Below, piece after piece: positions 42,959 to 54,652 of a stretch of 64,000 bases of DNA. The stretch lies in the NCBI RefSeq assembly GCF_009466385.1, contig NZ_WIAQ01000009.1:1-64000 (forward strand). Reading direction: 5' to 3'. A program made the translations under genes and the position numbers. The notes under the pieces are model-generated. The model searched no databases and had not been told where the DNA came from. It saw only the letters and a list, made by a program, of their open reading frames with translations. This DNA comes from Peribacillus tepidiphilus (GTDB taxonomy: Bacteria > Bacillota > Bacilli > Bacillales > DSM-1321). Position 1 is the stretch's first letter; each line of letters begins with the position of its first letter.

Positions 42959-42988
42959 TTTACATGAAAAACGAAATAAGCTTATAAT
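42959..42988 (+). promoter_or_regulatory. SigA-like promoter of csbA
   Basis: TTTACA (42959-42964) and TATAAT (42983-42988) are 18 bases apart. In B. subtilis csbA is also SigB-dependent; I see no good SigB site here. Confidence 0.65.
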
Positions 42989-43044
42989 TATGGAGAAAGT
43001 TCACCCTATAGGTTGAATCGAATAACGGAAAAGGAGCGATAAAA

Positions 43045-43275
43045 ATGATTCAAATTATGTCTGCACTGATTTTTCCTGCGCTGCTTGTGCTACTCTTTAC
43101 AAGAGTCACATATAATCATTTCGTTGGCTTGGCTTTGACAGTCGCTCTTATTGCGGCTTCTGTTTATAAAGGCTATACAAATAGCTGGCTACTAATCATT
43201 ATCGATGCATTTTCTCTAACACTTGGTTTATTTTTATCGATCCGATTGATACGGAAAACGCCTAGAAGCGCATAG
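43045..43275 (+). CDS. csbA: CsbA family small membrane protein
   Basis: A 76-residue protein with two or three hydrophobic helices, matching CsbA in length, character and position directly before uvrB. CsbA is a general-stress membrane protein of unknown function. ATG 43045 follows AAAGGAG. Confidence 0.88.
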   Translation: MIQIMSALIFPALLVLLFTRVTYNHFVGLALTVALIAASVYKGYTNSWLLIIIDAFSLTLGLFLSIRLIRKTPRSA

Positions 43276-43292
43276 CTCTTAGGCGTTTTTTA
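43256..43292 (+). terminator. Terminator of csbA
   Basis: AACGCCTA pairs with TTAGGCGTT, followed by T residues; the stem starts inside the last csbA codons. Confidence 0.85.
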
Positions 43293-43317
43293 GCATTATA
43301 AAAGGAAGTGTTCATCT

Positions 43318-43445
43318 TCATTTGAGCGGAAAACTTTCTGATTTAAGCGAAATTCCTTAGCATTTAAGCTAAACTTCCTCTGATTTAAGCAAAACTCCAT
43401 CTGATTTAAGCGAAACCACTCTCCATATAAGCGAAACTCCAAAAA
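43318..43445. repeat. 21-bp tandem array C1 (6 units)
   Basis: The unit TTTAAGCGAAACTCCTCTGA plus one base repeats with AGC at 43325, 43346, 43367, 43388, 43409 and 43430, all exactly 21 bp apart. It starts about 25 bases after the csbA terminator. The sequence is unrelated to families A and B. Confidence 0.93.
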
Positions 43446-43539
43446 CGAGGCAAATGGTTCAAGTAAGAAGACAAGATTCTAGGAGAGGAGCGATTTTTTA
43501 GTTTGATAGAAAGTCCATCTCCACCAACAAAAACAAAAT

Positions 43540-43590
43540 CGAATAAACGTTCGCTTTTTATTGGTTTGTTTGTAATGGTTTGTGATAGAA
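43540..43590 (+). promoter_or_regulatory. LexA (SOS) box and promoter of uvrB
   Basis: CGAATAAACGTTCG (43540-43553) matches the Gram-positive LexA consensus CGAAC-N4-GTTCG with one mismatch. A -35-like TTGGTT (43561) and a -10 TAGAAT (43585-43590) follow. uvrBA is a known SOS operon in Bacillus. Confidence 0.75.
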
Positions 43591-43673
43591 TGTGTATATA
43601 TGGAAAAAATGAACGTATATGTACGGATTATATGGGATTGATATGATGAAGGAACAGTTAGGAGGCTTCTTTT

Positions 43674-45653
43674 GTGAAGGACCAATTCGAGTTAGTATCT
43701 AAATACTCCCCACAAGGCGATCAGCCCGAAGCGATTCGAAAGCTTGTGGAGGGTGTCCGAAACGGTAAACGGCATCAAACGTTGCTGGGTGCTACAGGAA
43801 CGGGTAAAACGTTTACGATTTCCAATGTAATAAAAGAAGTAAATAAACCAACTCTTGTGATCGCTCACAACAAGACACTCGCCGGGCAGCTGTACAGTGA
43901 ATTCAAGGAATTTTTCCCAAACAACGCGGTCGAGTATTTTGTCAGCTACTATGATTACTATCAGCCAGAGGCATATGTTCCACAAACCGACACATTTATT
44001 GAAAAAGATGCCAGCATTAATGATGAAATAGATAAGCTTCGCCATTCTGCGACTTCCGCTTTGTTTGAAAGAAAAGATGTCATTATCATTGCCAGTGTTT
44101 CATGCATTTATGGCTTAGGTTCACCTGAAGAATATCGTGAGCTAGTTGTCTCTCTTAGAGTGGGTATGGAAATAGAGAGGAATCAGCTTTTACATAAATT
44201 AGTCGATGTACAATACGAAAGGAATGACATTGACTTCAAGCGTGGAACGTTTCGGGTACGCGGCGATGTTGTGGAGATTTTCCCAGCTTCCCGTGACGAA
44301 CATTGTATTCGCATTGAGTTTTTCGGAGATGAGATTGATCGAATTAGAGAAGTAGATGCTCTGACAGGTGAAATTCTCGGGGAGCGGGAGCATGTCGCAA
44401 TTTTCCCGGCTTCCCACTTCGTAACGCGTGAGGAAAAAATGAAAATCGCCATTGAAAATATCGAAAAAGAACTGGAAGAGCGGCTTGCGGTATTAAGGAA
44501 TGAAAATAAATTGCTAGAGGCGCAGCGCCTTGAGCAAAGAACTCGATACGATTTAGAAATGATGAGGGAAATGGGCTTTTGCTCAGGCATTGAGAATTAT
44601 TCAAGACATTTGACATTGCGTCCGCCAGGCTCTACCCCTTACACACTTTTGGATTATTTTCCGGAAGACTTCCTGCTTGTGGTCGATGAGTCCCATGTAA
44701 CGCTCCCACAAATTAGAGGAATGTACAATGGTGACCAGGCCAGAAAGCAAGTGTTAGTGGATCATGGATTCCGATTGCCTTCTGCATTGGATAACCGTCC
44801 TTTGAGGTTCGAAGAGTTTGAGGAGAAAATTAAGACCGCTATTTATGTATCTGCAACACCGGGACCATACGAGCTTGAACATTCACCAGAAATGGTTGAA
44901 CAAATCATTCGTCCAACTGGCTTGTTAGATCCAACCATCGATGTTCGTCCAATCGAAGGGCAAATCGATGACTTGATCGGCGAGATTCAAGAGCGTATTA
45001 AGAGAAATGAAAGAGTGCTTGTTACAACTCTTACGAAAAAAATGGCCGAGGACTTGACGGATTATTTAAAAGAGGTCGGAATCAAGGTTCAATACTTGCA
45101 TTCCGAGATAAAGACATTAGAACGAATCGAAATCATCCGTGAGCTGCGACTAGGAAAATACGATGTGCTGGTGGGGATTAACCTTCTCAGAGAAGGATTA
45201 GATATCCCAGAGGTTTCGCTTGTGGCGATTCTGGATGCTGACAAAGAAGGATTTTTACGATCTGAACGTTCGCTAATCCAGACCATAGGCCGTGCGGCTC
45301 GTAATGCGAATGGCCATGTTATCATGTATGCAGACCATATAACAAAATCGATGGAAATTGCGATTAATGAAACGAAACGTCGTCGAGAAATCCAGGAAGC
45401 ATATAATAAAAAGCACGGAATTGTACCAAAAACCATACAGAAGGATATTCGCGATGTCATAAGGGCAACGCATGCAGCAGAAGAGCAGGAAGCATACACG
45501 CCTTCTGTCAAGCTTGATAAAATGACGAAGAAGGAACGCGAGAAGTTGATTGAACAAATGGAAAAGGAAATGAAGGAAGCTGCAAAGGCATTAAATTTCG
45601 AAAGAGCAGCCGAGCTTCGTGACTTAATTTTAGAGCTGAAATCGGAAGGATGA
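43674..45653 (+). CDS. uvrB: Excinuclease ABC subunit B
   Basis: UvrB is the damage-verifying helicase-like subunit of nucleotide excision repair. The 659 residues show Walker A ([11 protein letters not shown]), the beta-hairpin [16 protein letters not shown] and the C-terminal UVR motif (about 622-657) that contacts UvrC. The start is GTG 43674 behind TTAGGAGG. uvrA follows nine bases later. Confidence 0.99.
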   Translation: MKDQFELVSKYSPQGDQPEAIRKLVEGVRNGKRHQTLLGATGTGKTFTISNVIKEVNKPTLVIAHNKTLAGQLYSEFKEFFPNNAVEYFVSYYDYYQPEAYVPQTDTFIEKDASINDEIDKLRHSATSALFERKDVIIIASVSCIYGLGSPEEYRELVVSLRVGMEIERNQLLHKLVDVQYERNDIDFKRGTFRVRGDVVEIFPASRDEHCIRIEFFGDEIDRIREVDALTGEILGEREHVAIFPASHFVTREEKMKIAIENIEKELEERLAVLRNENKLLEAQRLEQRTRYDLEMMREMGFCSGIENYSRHLTLRPPGSTPYTLLDYFPEDFLLVVDESHVTLPQIRGMYNGDQARKQVLVDHGFRLPSALDNRPLRFEEFEEKIKTAIYVSATPGPYELEHSPEMVEQIIRPTGLLDPTIDVRPIEGQIDDLIGEIQERIKRNERVLVTTLTKKMAEDLTDYLKEVGIKVQYLHSEIKTLERIEIIRELRLGKYDVLVGINLLREGLDIPEVSLVAILDADKEGFLRSERSLIQTIGRAARNANGHVIMYADHITKSMEIAINETKRRREIQEAYNKKHGIVPKTIQKDIRDVIRATHAAEEQEAYTPSVKLDKMTKKEREKLIEQMEKEMKEAAKALNFERAAELRDLILELKSEG

Positions 45654-45662
45654 CTTTAAACG

Positions 45663-48536
45663 ATGGCAATGGAAAAAATCATTGTAAAAGGAGCAAGAGT
45701 CCATAATTTAAAAAATATTGACGTCACGATTCCAAGAGATCAGCTTGTTGTGCTGACGGGTTTATCAGGTTCTGGGAAATCTTCGCTTGCTTTTGACACC
45801 ATTTATGCAGAGGGACAGAGACGCTATGTTGAGTCCCTATCTGCCTATGCCCGTCAGTTTTTGGGGCAAATGGACAAGCCGGACGTAGATGCGATTGAAG
45901 GTCTGTCGCCGGCCATTTCGATCGATCAAAAGACAACAAGCAGAAATCCCCGTTCAACTGTTGGAACAGTGACGGAAATATATGATTATTTACGTTTATT
46001 GTTTGCACGTATTGGAAGGCCAACGTGTCCAAACCACAATATTGAGATTTCCTCTCAAACGATTGAGCAAATGGTTGATCGAATTTTGGAATATCCTGAA
46101 CGGACAAAGCTGCAGGTGCTTGCTCCAGTTGTGTCTGGCAGAAAGGGAACACACGCCAAGACATTAGAGGAGATCAAAAAGCAAGGCTATGTGCGTGTTC
46201 GGATTGACGGTGAAATACATGATCTCAGCGAAGAGATTGAGCTTGAGAAAAATAAAAAACACTCGATTGAGGTCATTATTGACCGGATTGTTATAAAAGA
46301 AGGCATTCAAGCGCGTTTGTCTGACTCTATTGAAAGTGCGCTTAAGCTCGGTGACGGGAAAGTAATCATTGATATCATTGGAGAAGAGGAGCTGCTTTTT
46401 AGTGAGCATCATGCCTGTCCAATTTGTGGATTTTCCGTACCTGAGCTAGAGCCGCGCATGTTTTCGTTTAACAGTCCTTTTGGGGCATGTCCGGAATGTG
46501 ATGGCTTAGGATCTAAACTGGAAGTAGATGTAGACCTTGTCATTCCAAACAAAGAATTATCTTTAAGACAGAATGCCATTGCCCCGTGGGAACCGACAAG
46601 CTCTCAATTTTACCCTCAATTGTTGGAAGCTGTCGCCAACCATTACGGAGTAGATATGGATACGCCGGTTAAAGACCTTCCGCCTGCTCTCCTTGATAAA
46701 ATTCTATATGGATCAAAAGGAGAAAAAATCTATTTCCGATACGTAAACGACTTTGGGCAAGTGCGTGAAAATTATATTGAATTTGAGGGTGTTATTCACA
46801 ATATAGAGAGACGCTACAAAGAAACAAGCTCCGATTATATACGTGAGCAAATGGAAAAATACATGGCGCAGCATCCTTGTCCAACTTGTAAAGGATATCG
46901 TCTAAAGCCGGAAAGTCTTTCTGTTTTGATTCAAAAGCAGCACATTGGTCAGGTGACTTCACTTTCCATAGAGGATGCGAATACATTTTTTGAGCAGCTT
47001 GAGCTTACCGAAAAAGAACAGAAAATCGCCAACCTTATATTAAGGGAAATTAAAGAACGTCTGGGCTTTCTGGCAAATGTCGGCTTAGAGTATTTAACAT
47101 TAAGTCGTGCTGCTGGAACCTTATCGGGCGGAGAAGCCCAGCGAATCAGACTGGCTACTCAAATCGGTTCCCGATTGACAGGTGTACTTTATATCCTTGA
47201 TGAACCATCCATCGGTCTTCATCAACGGGATAATGACCGATTGATTGAAACGCTCAAAAGCATGCGTGACATTGGAAATACGCTAATTGTAGTTGAGCAT
47301 GATGAAGATACCATGCTTGCAGCCGATTATTTAATAGATGTAGGACCTGGAGCAGGCGTTCATGGAGGAACCATTGTGTCAGCTGGAACTCCTGAAGAAG
47401 TGATGAATGATCCTAATTCATTAACAGGACAGTATTTATCTGGCAAAAAATTTATTCCGCTGCCGATCAAAAGAAGAAAAAGTGATGGGCGATTCATTGA
47501 AATTAAAGGAGCTGCAGAGAACAACTTGAAAAATGTCTCTGTTAAGTTCCCACTTGGCACCTTTATAGCGGTTACGGGTGTTTCAGGCTCAGGTAAAAGT
47601 ACCTTAATTAATGAGATTCTTCATAAAGCATTGGCACAAAAGCTGCACCATGCCAAAACAAAGCCTGGAGAGCATAAAGAAATGAAAGGCATCGAGCATT
47701 TAGATAAGGTCATTGATATCGACCAGTCACCAATTGGCCGAACTCCTCGTTCGAATCCAGCTACTTACACAGGAGTTTTTGACGATATTCGCGATGTCTT
47801 TGCTGCCACGAATGAAGCAAAGGTTAGAGGGTATAAAAAAGGCCGATTTAGCTTTAACGTAAAAGGCGGACGTTGTGAAGCCTGTCGTGGTGATGGAATC
47901 ATCAAGATTGAAATGCACTTCTTACCTGACGTATATGTCCCTTGCGAGGTATGTCATGGGAAACGATATAACCGAGAGACACTGGAAGTGAAATACAAAG
48001 GAAAGAACATTTCTGAAATATTAGATATGACAGTAGAGGATGCACTAGAGTTTTTTGAAAATATCCCGAAAATCAAAAGAAAGCTCCAAACGATTGCTGA
48101 TGTAGGTTTGGGTTATATCACGTTAGGACAGCCTGCGACAACACTATCCGGCGGGGAAGCCCAGCGTGTGAAGCTCGCATCAGAGCTGCATCGACGCTCA
48201 ACAGGTCGTTCGTTGTATATTTTGGATGAGCCGACAACAGGACTGCACGTGGATGATATATCTAGACTTCTTGTTGTGCTGCAGCGCCTAGTTGAGAATG
48301 GCGACACAGTACTCGTGATTGAGCATAATCTCGATGTCATTAAAGCGGCTGATTATATTATCGATTTAGGACCGGAAGGCGGAGAAAAAGGCGGTACAAT
48401 TATTGCAACTGGTACGCCAGAAGAGGTAGCTGAGGTAGAAGCCTCCCATACAGGCCGCTATTTAAAACCGATTCTCCAACGTGATCGCCTAAGAATGGAA
48501 AAGCTTATAGAGGAAAAAGAACACGAGCGTGTTTAA
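45663..48536 (+). CDS. uvrA: Excinuclease ABC subunit A
   Basis: UvrA is the dimeric ABC-type damage sensor of nucleotide excision repair. The 957 residues contain two ATPase modules (Walker A in LSGSGKSS near 33 and VSGSGKST near 642), paired CxxC zinc sites (CPIC, CPEC, CEAC, CEVC) and two LSGGEAQR signatures. It is complete and co-transcribed with uvrB under SOS control. Confidence 0.99.
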   Translation: MAMEKIIVKGARVHNLKNIDVTIPRDQLVVLTGLSGSGKSSLAFDTIYAEGQRRYVESLSAYARQFLGQMDKPDVDAIEGLSPAISIDQKTTSRNPRSTVGTVTEIYDYLRLLFARIGRPTCPNHNIEISSQTIEQMVDRILEYPERTKLQVLAPVVSGRKGTHAKTLEEIKKQGYVRVRIDGEIHDLSEEIELEKNKKHSIEVIIDRIVIKEGIQARLSDSIESALKLGDGKVIIDIIGEEELLFSEHHACPICGFSVPELEPRMFSFNSPFGACPECDGLGSKLEVDVDLVIPNKELSLRQNAIAPWEPTSSQFYPQLLEAVANHYGVDMDTPVKDLPPALLDKILYGSKGEKIYFRYVNDFGQVRENYIEFEGVIHNIERRYKETSSDYIREQMEKYMAQHPCPTCKGYRLKPESLSVLIQKQHIGQVTSLSIEDANTFFEQLELTEKEQKIANLILREIKERLGFLANVGLEYLTLSRAAGTLSGGEAQRIRLATQIGSRLTGVLYILDEPSIGLHQRDNDRLIETLKSMRDIGNTLIVVEHDEDTMLAADYLIDVGPGAGVHGGTIVSAGTPEEVMNDPNSLTGQYLSGKKFIPLPIKRRKSDGRFIEIKGAAENNLKNVSVKFPLGTFIAVTGVSGSGKSTLINEILHKALAQKLHHAKTKPGEHKEMKGIEHLDKVIDIDQSPIGRTPRSNPATYTGVFDDIRDVFAATNEAKVRGYKKGRFSFNVKGGRCEACRGDGIIKIEMHFLPDVYVPCEVCHGKRYNRETLEVKYKGKNISEILDMTVEDALEFFENIPKIKRKLQTIADVGLGYITLGQPATTLSGGEAQRVKLASELHRRSTGRSLYILDEPTTGLHVDDISRLLVVLQRLVENGDTVLVIEHNLDVIKAADYIIDLGPEGGEKGGTIIATGTPEEVAEVEASHTGRYLKPILQRDRLRMEKLIEEKEHERV

Positions 48537-48549
48537 TTCACACATAAAT

Positions 48550-48668
48550 AGAAGCTGACCGAGCTAATTCCCTTAGGGGTTATTGAATATTGTAAACAGG
48601 AAAAATGTTTACGATATTGCAGTAACTATAGACGGGAGACAGCCACTTATGGGTCAGCTTCTTTTTGT
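48550..48668 (+). terminator. Nested-hairpin terminator of uvrBA
   Basis: An outer 11-bp stem (AGAAGCTGACC at 48550-48560 with GGTCAGCTTCT at 48652-48662) encloses a second long stem (AATATTGTAAAC at 48586-48597 with GTTTACGATATT at 48607-48618). A T run follows the outer stem. Confidence 0.75.
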
Positions 48669-48896
48669 TTATTGTCTAAAATTTATTGTCCCATTCTTTG
48701 ACAGCATTCAACAAGGTAGCATCTAATCAAACGTTTAATTAAAAAGTGCCGAAGCTCAATATTTCCATGGAAATAAAAAAATAATCCATAAAAATCATGT
48801 CAGAAAAAATGTCGAAGTTCATCAATGGGACTTATGAAACTTTATTTCAAATGAAGCGTAAATAATGATGGGTTGATGAAAAAGGAGTGCATAGAA
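48669..48896. other. Spacer with palindrome before yvlA
   Basis: The only structure noted is TAATCAAACGTTTAATTA at 48724-48741, a near-copy of the palindrome at 8285-8304. It could be an operator for yvlAB. No promoter is clear. Confidence 0.4.
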
Positions 48897-49208
48897 ATGG
48901 AATCAAATAAAGTATTGTCAGCTTTAAGTTATATGAGTGTTTTATTTGCACCGTTTTTGGTACCGATTATTATTTATTTTGTTACAGTAGACACGGGTGT
49001 AAAGAAGCATGCTAAAAGAGCATTTTTATCCCATCTGATCCCTCTTATTGGTGTTCCGCTTGTATTAGGGGCATTATTCTATGATTTAAGCTCAGAAACT
49101 GAAATTCCATTCTTATTTTTGGGTGCAGCTGTTTTAACAGGATTGATTTCATTAATTGTTGGAATTTGGAATATAGTGATAGGAATCAAGATTTTGGTAA
49201 AACAATGA
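48897..49208 (+). CDS. yvlA: DUF4870-like membrane protein (YvlA-like)
   Basis: A 103-residue protein with three helices and the DUF4870 pattern (VLSALSYMSVLFAPFLVPIII, then VKKHAKRAFLSHLIPLIG). ATG 48897 is chosen for its AAAGGAG site. It precedes yvlB by 16 bases, as yvlA does in B. subtilis. The function is unknown; yvl genes respond to envelope stress. Confidence 0.8.
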   Translation: MESNKVLSALSYMSVLFAPFLVPIIIYFVTVDTGVKKHAKRAFLSHLIPLIGVPLVLGALFYDLSSETEIPFLFLGAAVLTGLISLIVGIWNIVIGIKILVKQ

Positions 49209-49224
49209 AAGAGGAGGAGTAGTC

Positions 49225-50328
49225 ATGAACGAGGAAAAGAAAAGGATTTTGGAATGGGTCAAAGAAGGAAAGCTATCGACGGATGAAGCATTGACCATTT
49301 TAGAGGAATTCGAAAAGGCAAACATCAATAAGCAGGAAAAAGAAAAAGAAATTGTAACAGAGCTTTCAACTGTAGTGAATTATGAGGAACAAGATCAAAA
49401 AGAAGAGCCTGTTTATAATAAATTCCAGTCAGCTAAGGATAAATTATTTGATATTGTGGATAGCGTCCTTAAAAAGGTGAAAGAGCTTGATTTGACACAA
49501 TCTGTTGAGCTTTCCCATATTTTTCACCAGCCAGATGTATCGTTCAAAGATATCGACATTGATATCGCAAACGGAAAAACGGAAATCATTCCTTGGGAGA
49601 ATAATGATGTCCGAATAGAATGCGAGGCAAAGGTTTATCGAACAAAGGACGAAAGGGAAGCGCGAAAACAGCTGTTGAATGATACGAGATTTGAAATTCA
49701 AAATGATCGTTTGCAATTGATCGTTCGTCAAAAGTGGATGAAAATGGATACGAAAATATTTATTCCTCAAAATGATTATCATAAAATCCGCGTTCGTCTT
49801 TTTAATGGTTCATTATTTGCAGAAAATGTAAAAGCAGAAAGTATAAAAGCAAGATCAGCTAACGGTAAATTAAATCTTCAAAGAGTTCTTGCGGAGGACG
49901 GAGAATTTGAAACAGCAAATGGCAACATTACGCTTAATGGTGTAAGCTTTAAGAAGCTAGAAGCAGAGACAATAAATGGCGCTATTCAGGGAGAAGGGCA
50001 TATCATCTCAGGAGACCTTCAAACTTTTAACGGAAGTGTGAAATTTGAGCTAAAGAACCGTTCTGCTGAAAGCTTGCATGCAAAAGCGGTAACGGGAAGT
50101 GTAGAGTTGATCATTCCGGAGGATCTGCCAGCAGAGGGTGAACTGAAATCCAATCTTGGTGGCTTTAACTTGGATTTGACGGGAATTCAAGTTATAGAAG
50201 AAAAAAATGAGCTTGCTCAAAAACAGCTGAAATTCAAAATGATTCAATCGTCGTTTCAGAATCTGAATATCTTTGCAGATTCGAAGACAGGTTCGATTAC
50301 TGTGAAAAGAAGTCATGCTGAGTCGTAA
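49225..50328 (+). CDS. yvlB: DUF4097 beta-helix protein (YvlB-like)
   Basis: A 367-residue protein: an N-terminal helical YvlB-type segment (KKRILEWVKEGKLSTDEALT), a linker, and a repetitive beta-solenoid DUF4097 domain (about 110-365) with recurring NGxxxxxxV turns. Such proteins are linked to envelope stress regulons. yvlC and yvlD, which follow in B. subtilis, are absent here. Confidence 0.88.
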   Translation: MNEEKKRILEWVKEGKLSTDEALTILEEFEKANINKQEKEKEIVTELSTVVNYEEQDQKEEPVYNKFQSAKDKLFDIVDSVLKKVKELDLTQSVELSHIFHQPDVSFKDIDIDIANGKTEIIPWENNDVRIECEAKVYRTKDEREARKQLLNDTRFEIQNDRLQLIVRQKWMKMDTKIFIPQNDYHKIRVRLFNGSLFAENVKAESIKARSANGKLNLQRVLAEDGEFETANGNITLNGVSFKKLEAETINGAIQGEGHIISGDLQTFNGSVKFELKNRSAESLHAKAVTGSVELIIPEDLPAEGELKSNLGGFNLDLTGIQVIEEKNELAQKQLKFKMIQSSFQNLNIFADSKTGSITVKRSHAES

Positions 50329-50458
50329 ATCATGATTGGCGATTTGTTACTACTTATGATTTTCGTTTAGCCGTTTCATTATTTTCTAATAGGCAGGCTT
50401 TTTCTAGGTAGGCAAATTGTGCTGATATTGTATTGACGGGTAATTATGTGCAAAAAGT

Positions 50459-50494
50459 AAGACCATTGGAATTTTTTGCTCCGATGGTCTATTT
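50459..50494 (+). terminator. Terminator of yvlAB
   Basis: GACCATTGGA (50461-50470) pairs with TCCGATGGTC (50480-50489) and is followed by TATTTTATT. Confidence 0.8.
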
Positions 50495-50581
50495 TATTGC
50501 TTTATGTAGGAAAAATAGTAGCTTTACGGTCATTTTTAAGGGTACCGTCTAAAGATAAAGTACATCAAGTAGACTGGAAAC

Positions 50582-50645
50582 CTTCATTTAAGCGGAAAAT
50601 TTAGTGATTTAAGCGAAACCTCTTTTGATTTAAGCGGAAGTTCAA
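50582..50645. repeat. 21-bp tandem array C2 (3 units)
   Basis: Three family C units, TTTAAGCGGAAA..., have AGC at 50591, 50612 and 50633 (21-bp steps). They lie between the yvlAB terminator and the convergent amidase gene. Confidence 0.85.
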
Positions 50646-50692
50646 AATCGAGAACAGAACAATGTATGTTGTTTCGCAAGAATCGAAAAGAA

Positions 50693-51430
50693 TTATTTTT
50701 TTTCAAATATAACCATAGCCTTGTAGCCAGCTTTTTTAAGCTGCTCAGCAAGAAAATCTGCGTTTTTCTTATCGTTGAAGGCTCCAACTTGCACTTTGTA
50801 CAGGCCATTTTCTTGTGGAGGGAGGGGAGACAAAATAGCATTCACCTTTTCAAGTCCATACGCTTCAGCAATTCCTTTTACGATCGCCTCTGCACACTTT
50901 TGTCTGTACGAATCTGAGCGAAGAAGCTTAATTTCTTCTTTGTTTGTCATAAAACCGCATTCAATCAATATGGATGGCATAGTGGTTTCTCTTAAAACAT
51001 GAAAGTTTGCCGTTTTGACTCCGCGGTCTTTTAACCCAGTGGCAAGGATTAGGTTTTTGTGAACGCTATTTGCAAGTTTAACAGCTTCTGCAGGTTTCCT
51101 AGTATGAATAAAGGTTTCAATACCTTCAGCACTATTCCAACCTCCGCTACCAGAGGCGTTAGCATGAATCGAAATTAGTAGATTTGCCTTTAAAGCGTTT
51201 GCTTGTTTTGTCCGAGTTTGCAAAGGTATATCTTTCACGTCTGAGTGCGTAAAATAGACCTCTACATTTATGTATTGAGATAATAGTTTTTTCGCATAGT
51301 TGGCAACCATCCGATTAAATTCATATTCTTTCATTCCATCCGGACTTCTTTTTCCAGGAGTGTCATACCCATGTCCAGCATCCAACACAATTTTCAAATG
51401 ATTCACCCCATTTACAGCTTGTCTACTCAC
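50693..51430 (-). CDS. N-acetylmuramoyl-L-alanine amidase with SPOR domain
   Basis: A 245-residue Amidase_3 enzyme (about 10-185: IVLDAGHGYDTPGKRS, then SIHANASG and ILIECGFMTNKEE, supplying the zinc His and Glu residues) followed by one SPOR domain (about 205-243: LYKVQVGAFNDKKNADFLA) that binds denuded glycan. It has no signal peptide, like the mother-cell lytic amidase CwlC of B. subtilis, which it resembles. A role in mother-cell lysis is inferred. Confidence 0.88.
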   Translation of the reverse strand: MSRQAVNGVNHLKIVLDAGHGYDTPGKRSPDGMKEYEFNRMVANYAKKLLSQYINVEVYFTHSDVKDIPLQTRTKQANALKANLLISIHANASGSGGWNSAEGIETFIHTRKPAEAVKLANSVHKNLILATGLKDRGVKTANFHVLRETTMPSILIECGFMTNKEEIKLLRSDSYRQKCAEAIVKGIAEAYGLEKVNAILSPLPPQENGLYKVQVGAFNDKKNADFLAEQLKKAGYKAMVIFEKK

Positions 51431-51678
51431 ATTATATGAAGATGTACAAGCAGGGGGTTGTACATATGAATGAAAAATCTACTAAATTATAAAATTAAAC
51501 ATACTACCTATACGAGTAATAATAGAATTTATCATCTACTATAGATTATTTTTTGCTCTGCTATTGCCACGTTTTTGTTTATACTAAAGAGGAAAAGAGG
51601 TTTGGTTCCCAAAAAATACATGCTAAAATGAAAAGAACTGATGAGATATACATACATCTCCTAAAGGAGGAGCTTACA

Positions 51679-52614
51679 TTGCCAAAAGTAAGAACAAAAG
51701 ACTTGATGGAAAAATTTGATCTTGAGCTGATCAGCGGTGAAGAAGGGATCAACCGTCCCATTGTGACGAGTGACCTTTCTCGACCAGGATTAGAAATCGC
51801 CGGTTTTTTTGAATATTATCCAGCAGAACGTCTCCAACTTCTTGGAAAATCGGAGCTTACCTTTTTCGAAAAATTAAGTAACCAAGAGCAAAAAAACCGC
51901 ATGGAAATGCTTTGCACGGATATTACTCCGGGTATTATTATTACAAGAAATCAGGAAGTTCCCGAAGAATTGATTGAGGCGTCAGAAAGGGAATCCGTTC
52001 CGGTGCTTCGTTCTAAGATGAAAACAACACGCTTGTTCAGTCATCTTACAAACTATTTGGAGAGTAAGCTTGCACCGACGACTGCCGTTCACGGTGTATT
52101 AGTTGATATTTATGGGATTGGCGTTCTTATTACTGGAAAAAGCGGTGTAGGAAAAAGTGAGACAGCCTTGGAATTAGTCAAACGAGGTCACCGTCTTGTA
52201 GCGGATGATTGTGTAGAAATCAGGCAGGAAGACCAGGATACATTGATTGGAAGCGCTCCAGAATTAATCGAGCATCTTCTCGAAATCCGTGGTCTAGGCA
52301 TTATTAATGTTATGACTCTTTTTGGAGCGGGAGCTGTGTTAAGCTTTAAGAAAATTTCATTAATCATTCATTTGGAGCTTTGGGAAAAGAATAAACATTA
52401 CGATCGGTTAGGGCTTGATGACGAAACGCAGAAAATCATTGATACGGAGATTCCAAAGCTAACGATACCAGTGCGTCCAGGCCGTAACTTAGCCGTCATT
52501 ATCGAAGTAGCAGCCATGAACTTCCGCTTAAAGAGAATGGGAATGAACGCAGCTCAGCAATTCTCAAATAAGCTTTCCGAGGTCATTGAAGAAGGAGATC
52601 ACGAGGATCTTTAA
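51679..52614 (+). CDS. hprK: HPr kinase/phosphorylase
   Basis: HprK phosphorylates Ser46 of HPr to trigger CcpA-dependent catabolite control, and reverses it. The 311-residue product from TTG 51679 (AAAGGAGG site) begins [20 protein letters not shown] as the family does. The P-loop GKSGVGKSE is near 154-162 and the HprK signature [14 protein letters not shown] follows. The longer upstream frame is not used. It heads the hprK-lgt-yvoD-ppaX-yvoF group. Confidence 0.98.
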   Translation: MPKVRTKDLMEKFDLELISGEEGINRPIVTSDLSRPGLEIAGFFEYYPAERLQLLGKSELTFFEKLSNQEQKNRMEMLCTDITPGIIITRNQEVPEELIEASERESVPVLRSKMKTTRLFSHLTNYLESKLAPTTAVHGVLVDIYGIGVLITGKSGVGKSETALELVKRGHRLVADDCVEIRQEDQDTLIGSAPELIEHLLEIRGLGIINVMTLFGAGAVLSFKKISLIIHLELWEKNKHYDRLGLDDETQKIIDTEIPKLTIPVRPGRNLAVIIEVAAMNFRLKRMGMNAAQQFSNKLSEVIEEGDHEDL

Positions 52615-52802
52615 GAAAGGGAATGTATAGTTAAAAGTCTTGGCGGGTTTAAAGCGAAGTAATCCTGAATCACCGAACTATAATGGTGATGATCATGTTC
52701 TAGTGGTTTATCATAACACCGCAATACGATCATCATTTATGAATACAGGCAAATACATCCGCCAACTACCTATTATGTAAAAAGGGAGAGGTATAAGAGA
52801 AT

Positions 52803-53615
52803 ATGGAGAGTGAGATTAAACCGCTTAATCCAATTGCGATTGATCTTGGTCCATTGCAAGTGCATTGGTACGGGATCATCATTGGAGTAGGGATATTATT
52901 AGGATTGTTGCTTGCCATGCGTGAATCGGAGAGAAGAGGCCTGGAGAAGGAAACGTTTTTGGATTTAATTTTATATGCTGTTCCGATTGCCATTCTGTCT
53001 GCCAGAATCTATTATGTTATTTTTCAATGGGATTATTATTCTCAATACCCTGGAGATATCATCAAAATATGGAATGGAGGCATCGCTATTCACGGTGCTT
53101 TAATCGGTTCTGTCATAACAGCCGTTGTGTTTGCAAAAAAACGAGGCATATCGTTTTGGAAGCTTGCTGATATAGCAGCTCCTAGTATTTTGCTAGGTCA
53201 GGCAATCGGTCGTTGGGGAAACTTTATGAACCAAGAAGCACATGGCGGCGAGGTTAGCCGTTCCTTCTTGGAGGGACTGTATTTACCGGATTGGGTGATC
53301 AATCAAATGTATATCAACGGTACATACTATCACCCTACTTTTTTATATGAGTCCCTTTGGAATTTTATAGGGGTAATGGTACTTCTGTTCCTGCGTAAAG
53401 TGAATCTGCGAAGAGGAGAGCTGTTCTTATCCTATGTCATTTGGTATTCAATCGGACGCTTTTTTGTTGAAGGGCTCCGTACGGACAGCTTAATGTTAAC
53501 GGATACGCTTCGAATTGCCCAAGTGATTTCCATCGTGTTAATCCTTCTAGCAATTGGACTCATAGTATTTAGAAGAGCAAAGGGCTATGCCAATAAGCGA
53601 TATTTAGAGTCTTAA
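52803..53615 (+). CDS. lgt: Prolipoprotein diacylglyceryl transferase
   Basis: Lgt adds diacylglycerol to the lipobox Cys of prolipoproteins. The 270-residue membrane protein has about seven helices and the signature [13 protein letters not shown] (near 138-150), with the conserved HGALIGS before it. ATG 52803 follows GGGAGAGG. It is the second gene of the hprK group. Confidence 0.97.
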   Translation: MESEIKPLNPIAIDLGPLQVHWYGIIIGVGILLGLLLAMRESERRGLEKETFLDLILYAVPIAILSARIYYVIFQWDYYSQYPGDIIKIWNGGIAIHGALIGSVITAVVFAKKRGISFWKLADIAAPSILLGQAIGRWGNFMNQEAHGGEVSRSFLEGLYLPDWVINQMYINGTYYHPTFLYESLWNFIGVMVLLFLRKVNLRRGELFLSYVIWYSIGRFFVEGLRTDSLMLTDTLRIAQVISIVLILLAIGLIVFRRAKGYANKRYLES

Positions 53616-53704
53616 ATAGAGGGGTAAGAAGAGGATGTCCCATGGCATCAGATGGATTGCACGATTCAAAAAAAGTTTTGGCGTGCGTGAGTAGGGGGAA
53701 GAGG

Positions 53705-54652
53705 ATGAACAAAGATACGTGGAAAAAAGGGTTGAAATCAGGTCTTAAAACAACATGGACACTTGGAAAAGTTATTTTTCCTGTAACATTTATTGTTTCC
53801 ATATTAAGATATACCCCCATTTTGGATTGGGTAGTGAAAATGATTGCGCCTGTGATGAGTATATTCGGTCTTCCTGGTGAAGCGGCTATTCCACTCGTTT
53901 TAGGGAATTTTTTAAATTTATATGCTGCTATTGGGGGAATCCTTTCTCTTGAAATGACTGTAAAGGAAGTTTTTATAATCGCTGTTATGCTGTCATTTTC
54001 ACACAATATTTTGGTCGAAACAGGAGTTGCCCTGAGGGTTGGAGTAAAGCTCTGGGTGATTTTGGTTGTGAGGTTTGGTCTTGCGATGTTATCGGCAATC
54101 GTGATCAACCTTGTTTGGCAAGGAGGAGACAAAATTGCAAAATATGGCCTGGTTGGCAATGGGGATGAAACTGTAAATGGTTTGGGTCCAATTGTATGGA
54201 AGGGGATGGAAAAAGCCGCACTTGGGGTGCTTCAGCTTGCCATTATTGTGATTCCATTGATGATCATTATTCAAATTTTAAAGGACTTAAAATGGATGGA
54301 GCTTTTTTCAAAAAAGATGGCTCCAGTAACAAAATTGTTAGGCATGAAAGAAAATACGTCGCCTACTTTGGTGACGGGATTGGTAGTAGGATTGGCTTAT
54401 GGAGCTGGAGTTATGATACAAGCCGTTAAAGAAGATGGTGTGAGCAAAAAGGACGCTACATTGGCCTTCATTTTTCTGGTTGCCTGCCACGCTGTTGTGG
54501 AAGATACGTTGATCTTTATACCATTGGGCATTCCTGTGCTGCCTTTATTTTTCATTCGATTGATTGTGGCCATATTATTAACAGTGACCGTCGCATTTTT
54601 CTGGAACCGTGTTGAGCTAACGAAAGGAAATGATGCAACTTATGAGCACTAA
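53705..54652 (+). CDS. yvoD: YvoD family membrane protein (nucleoside recognition domain)
   Basis: A 315-residue membrane protein with about seven helices and two Gate/nucleoside-recognition segments, related to the spore maturation proteins. The position between lgt and ppaX is that of yvoD. ATG 53705 follows GGGGGAAGAGG. The function is unknown. It overlaps ppaX by 11 bases. Confidence 0.88.
   Translation: MNKDTWKKGLKSGLKTTWTLGKVIFPVTFIVSILRYTPILDWVVKMIAPVMSIFGLPGEAAIPLVLGNFLNLYAAIGGILSLEMTVKEVFIIAVMLSFSHNILVETGVALRVGVKLWVILVVRFGLAMLSAIVINLVWQGGDKIAKYGLVGNGDETVNGLGPIVWKGMEKAALGVLQLAIIVIPLMIIIQILKDLKWMELFSKKMAPVTKLLGMKENTSPTLVTGLVVGLAYGAGVMIQAVKEDGVSKKDATLAFIFLVACHAVVEDTLIFIPLGIPVLPLFFIRLIVAILLTVTVAFFWNRVELTKGNDATYEH

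Noticed and set aside
43609-43626. Second LexA-like site (GAACGTATATGTAC) near uvrB
   Set aside because: The spacing between half-sites is six rather than four bases, so it does not fit the consensus.
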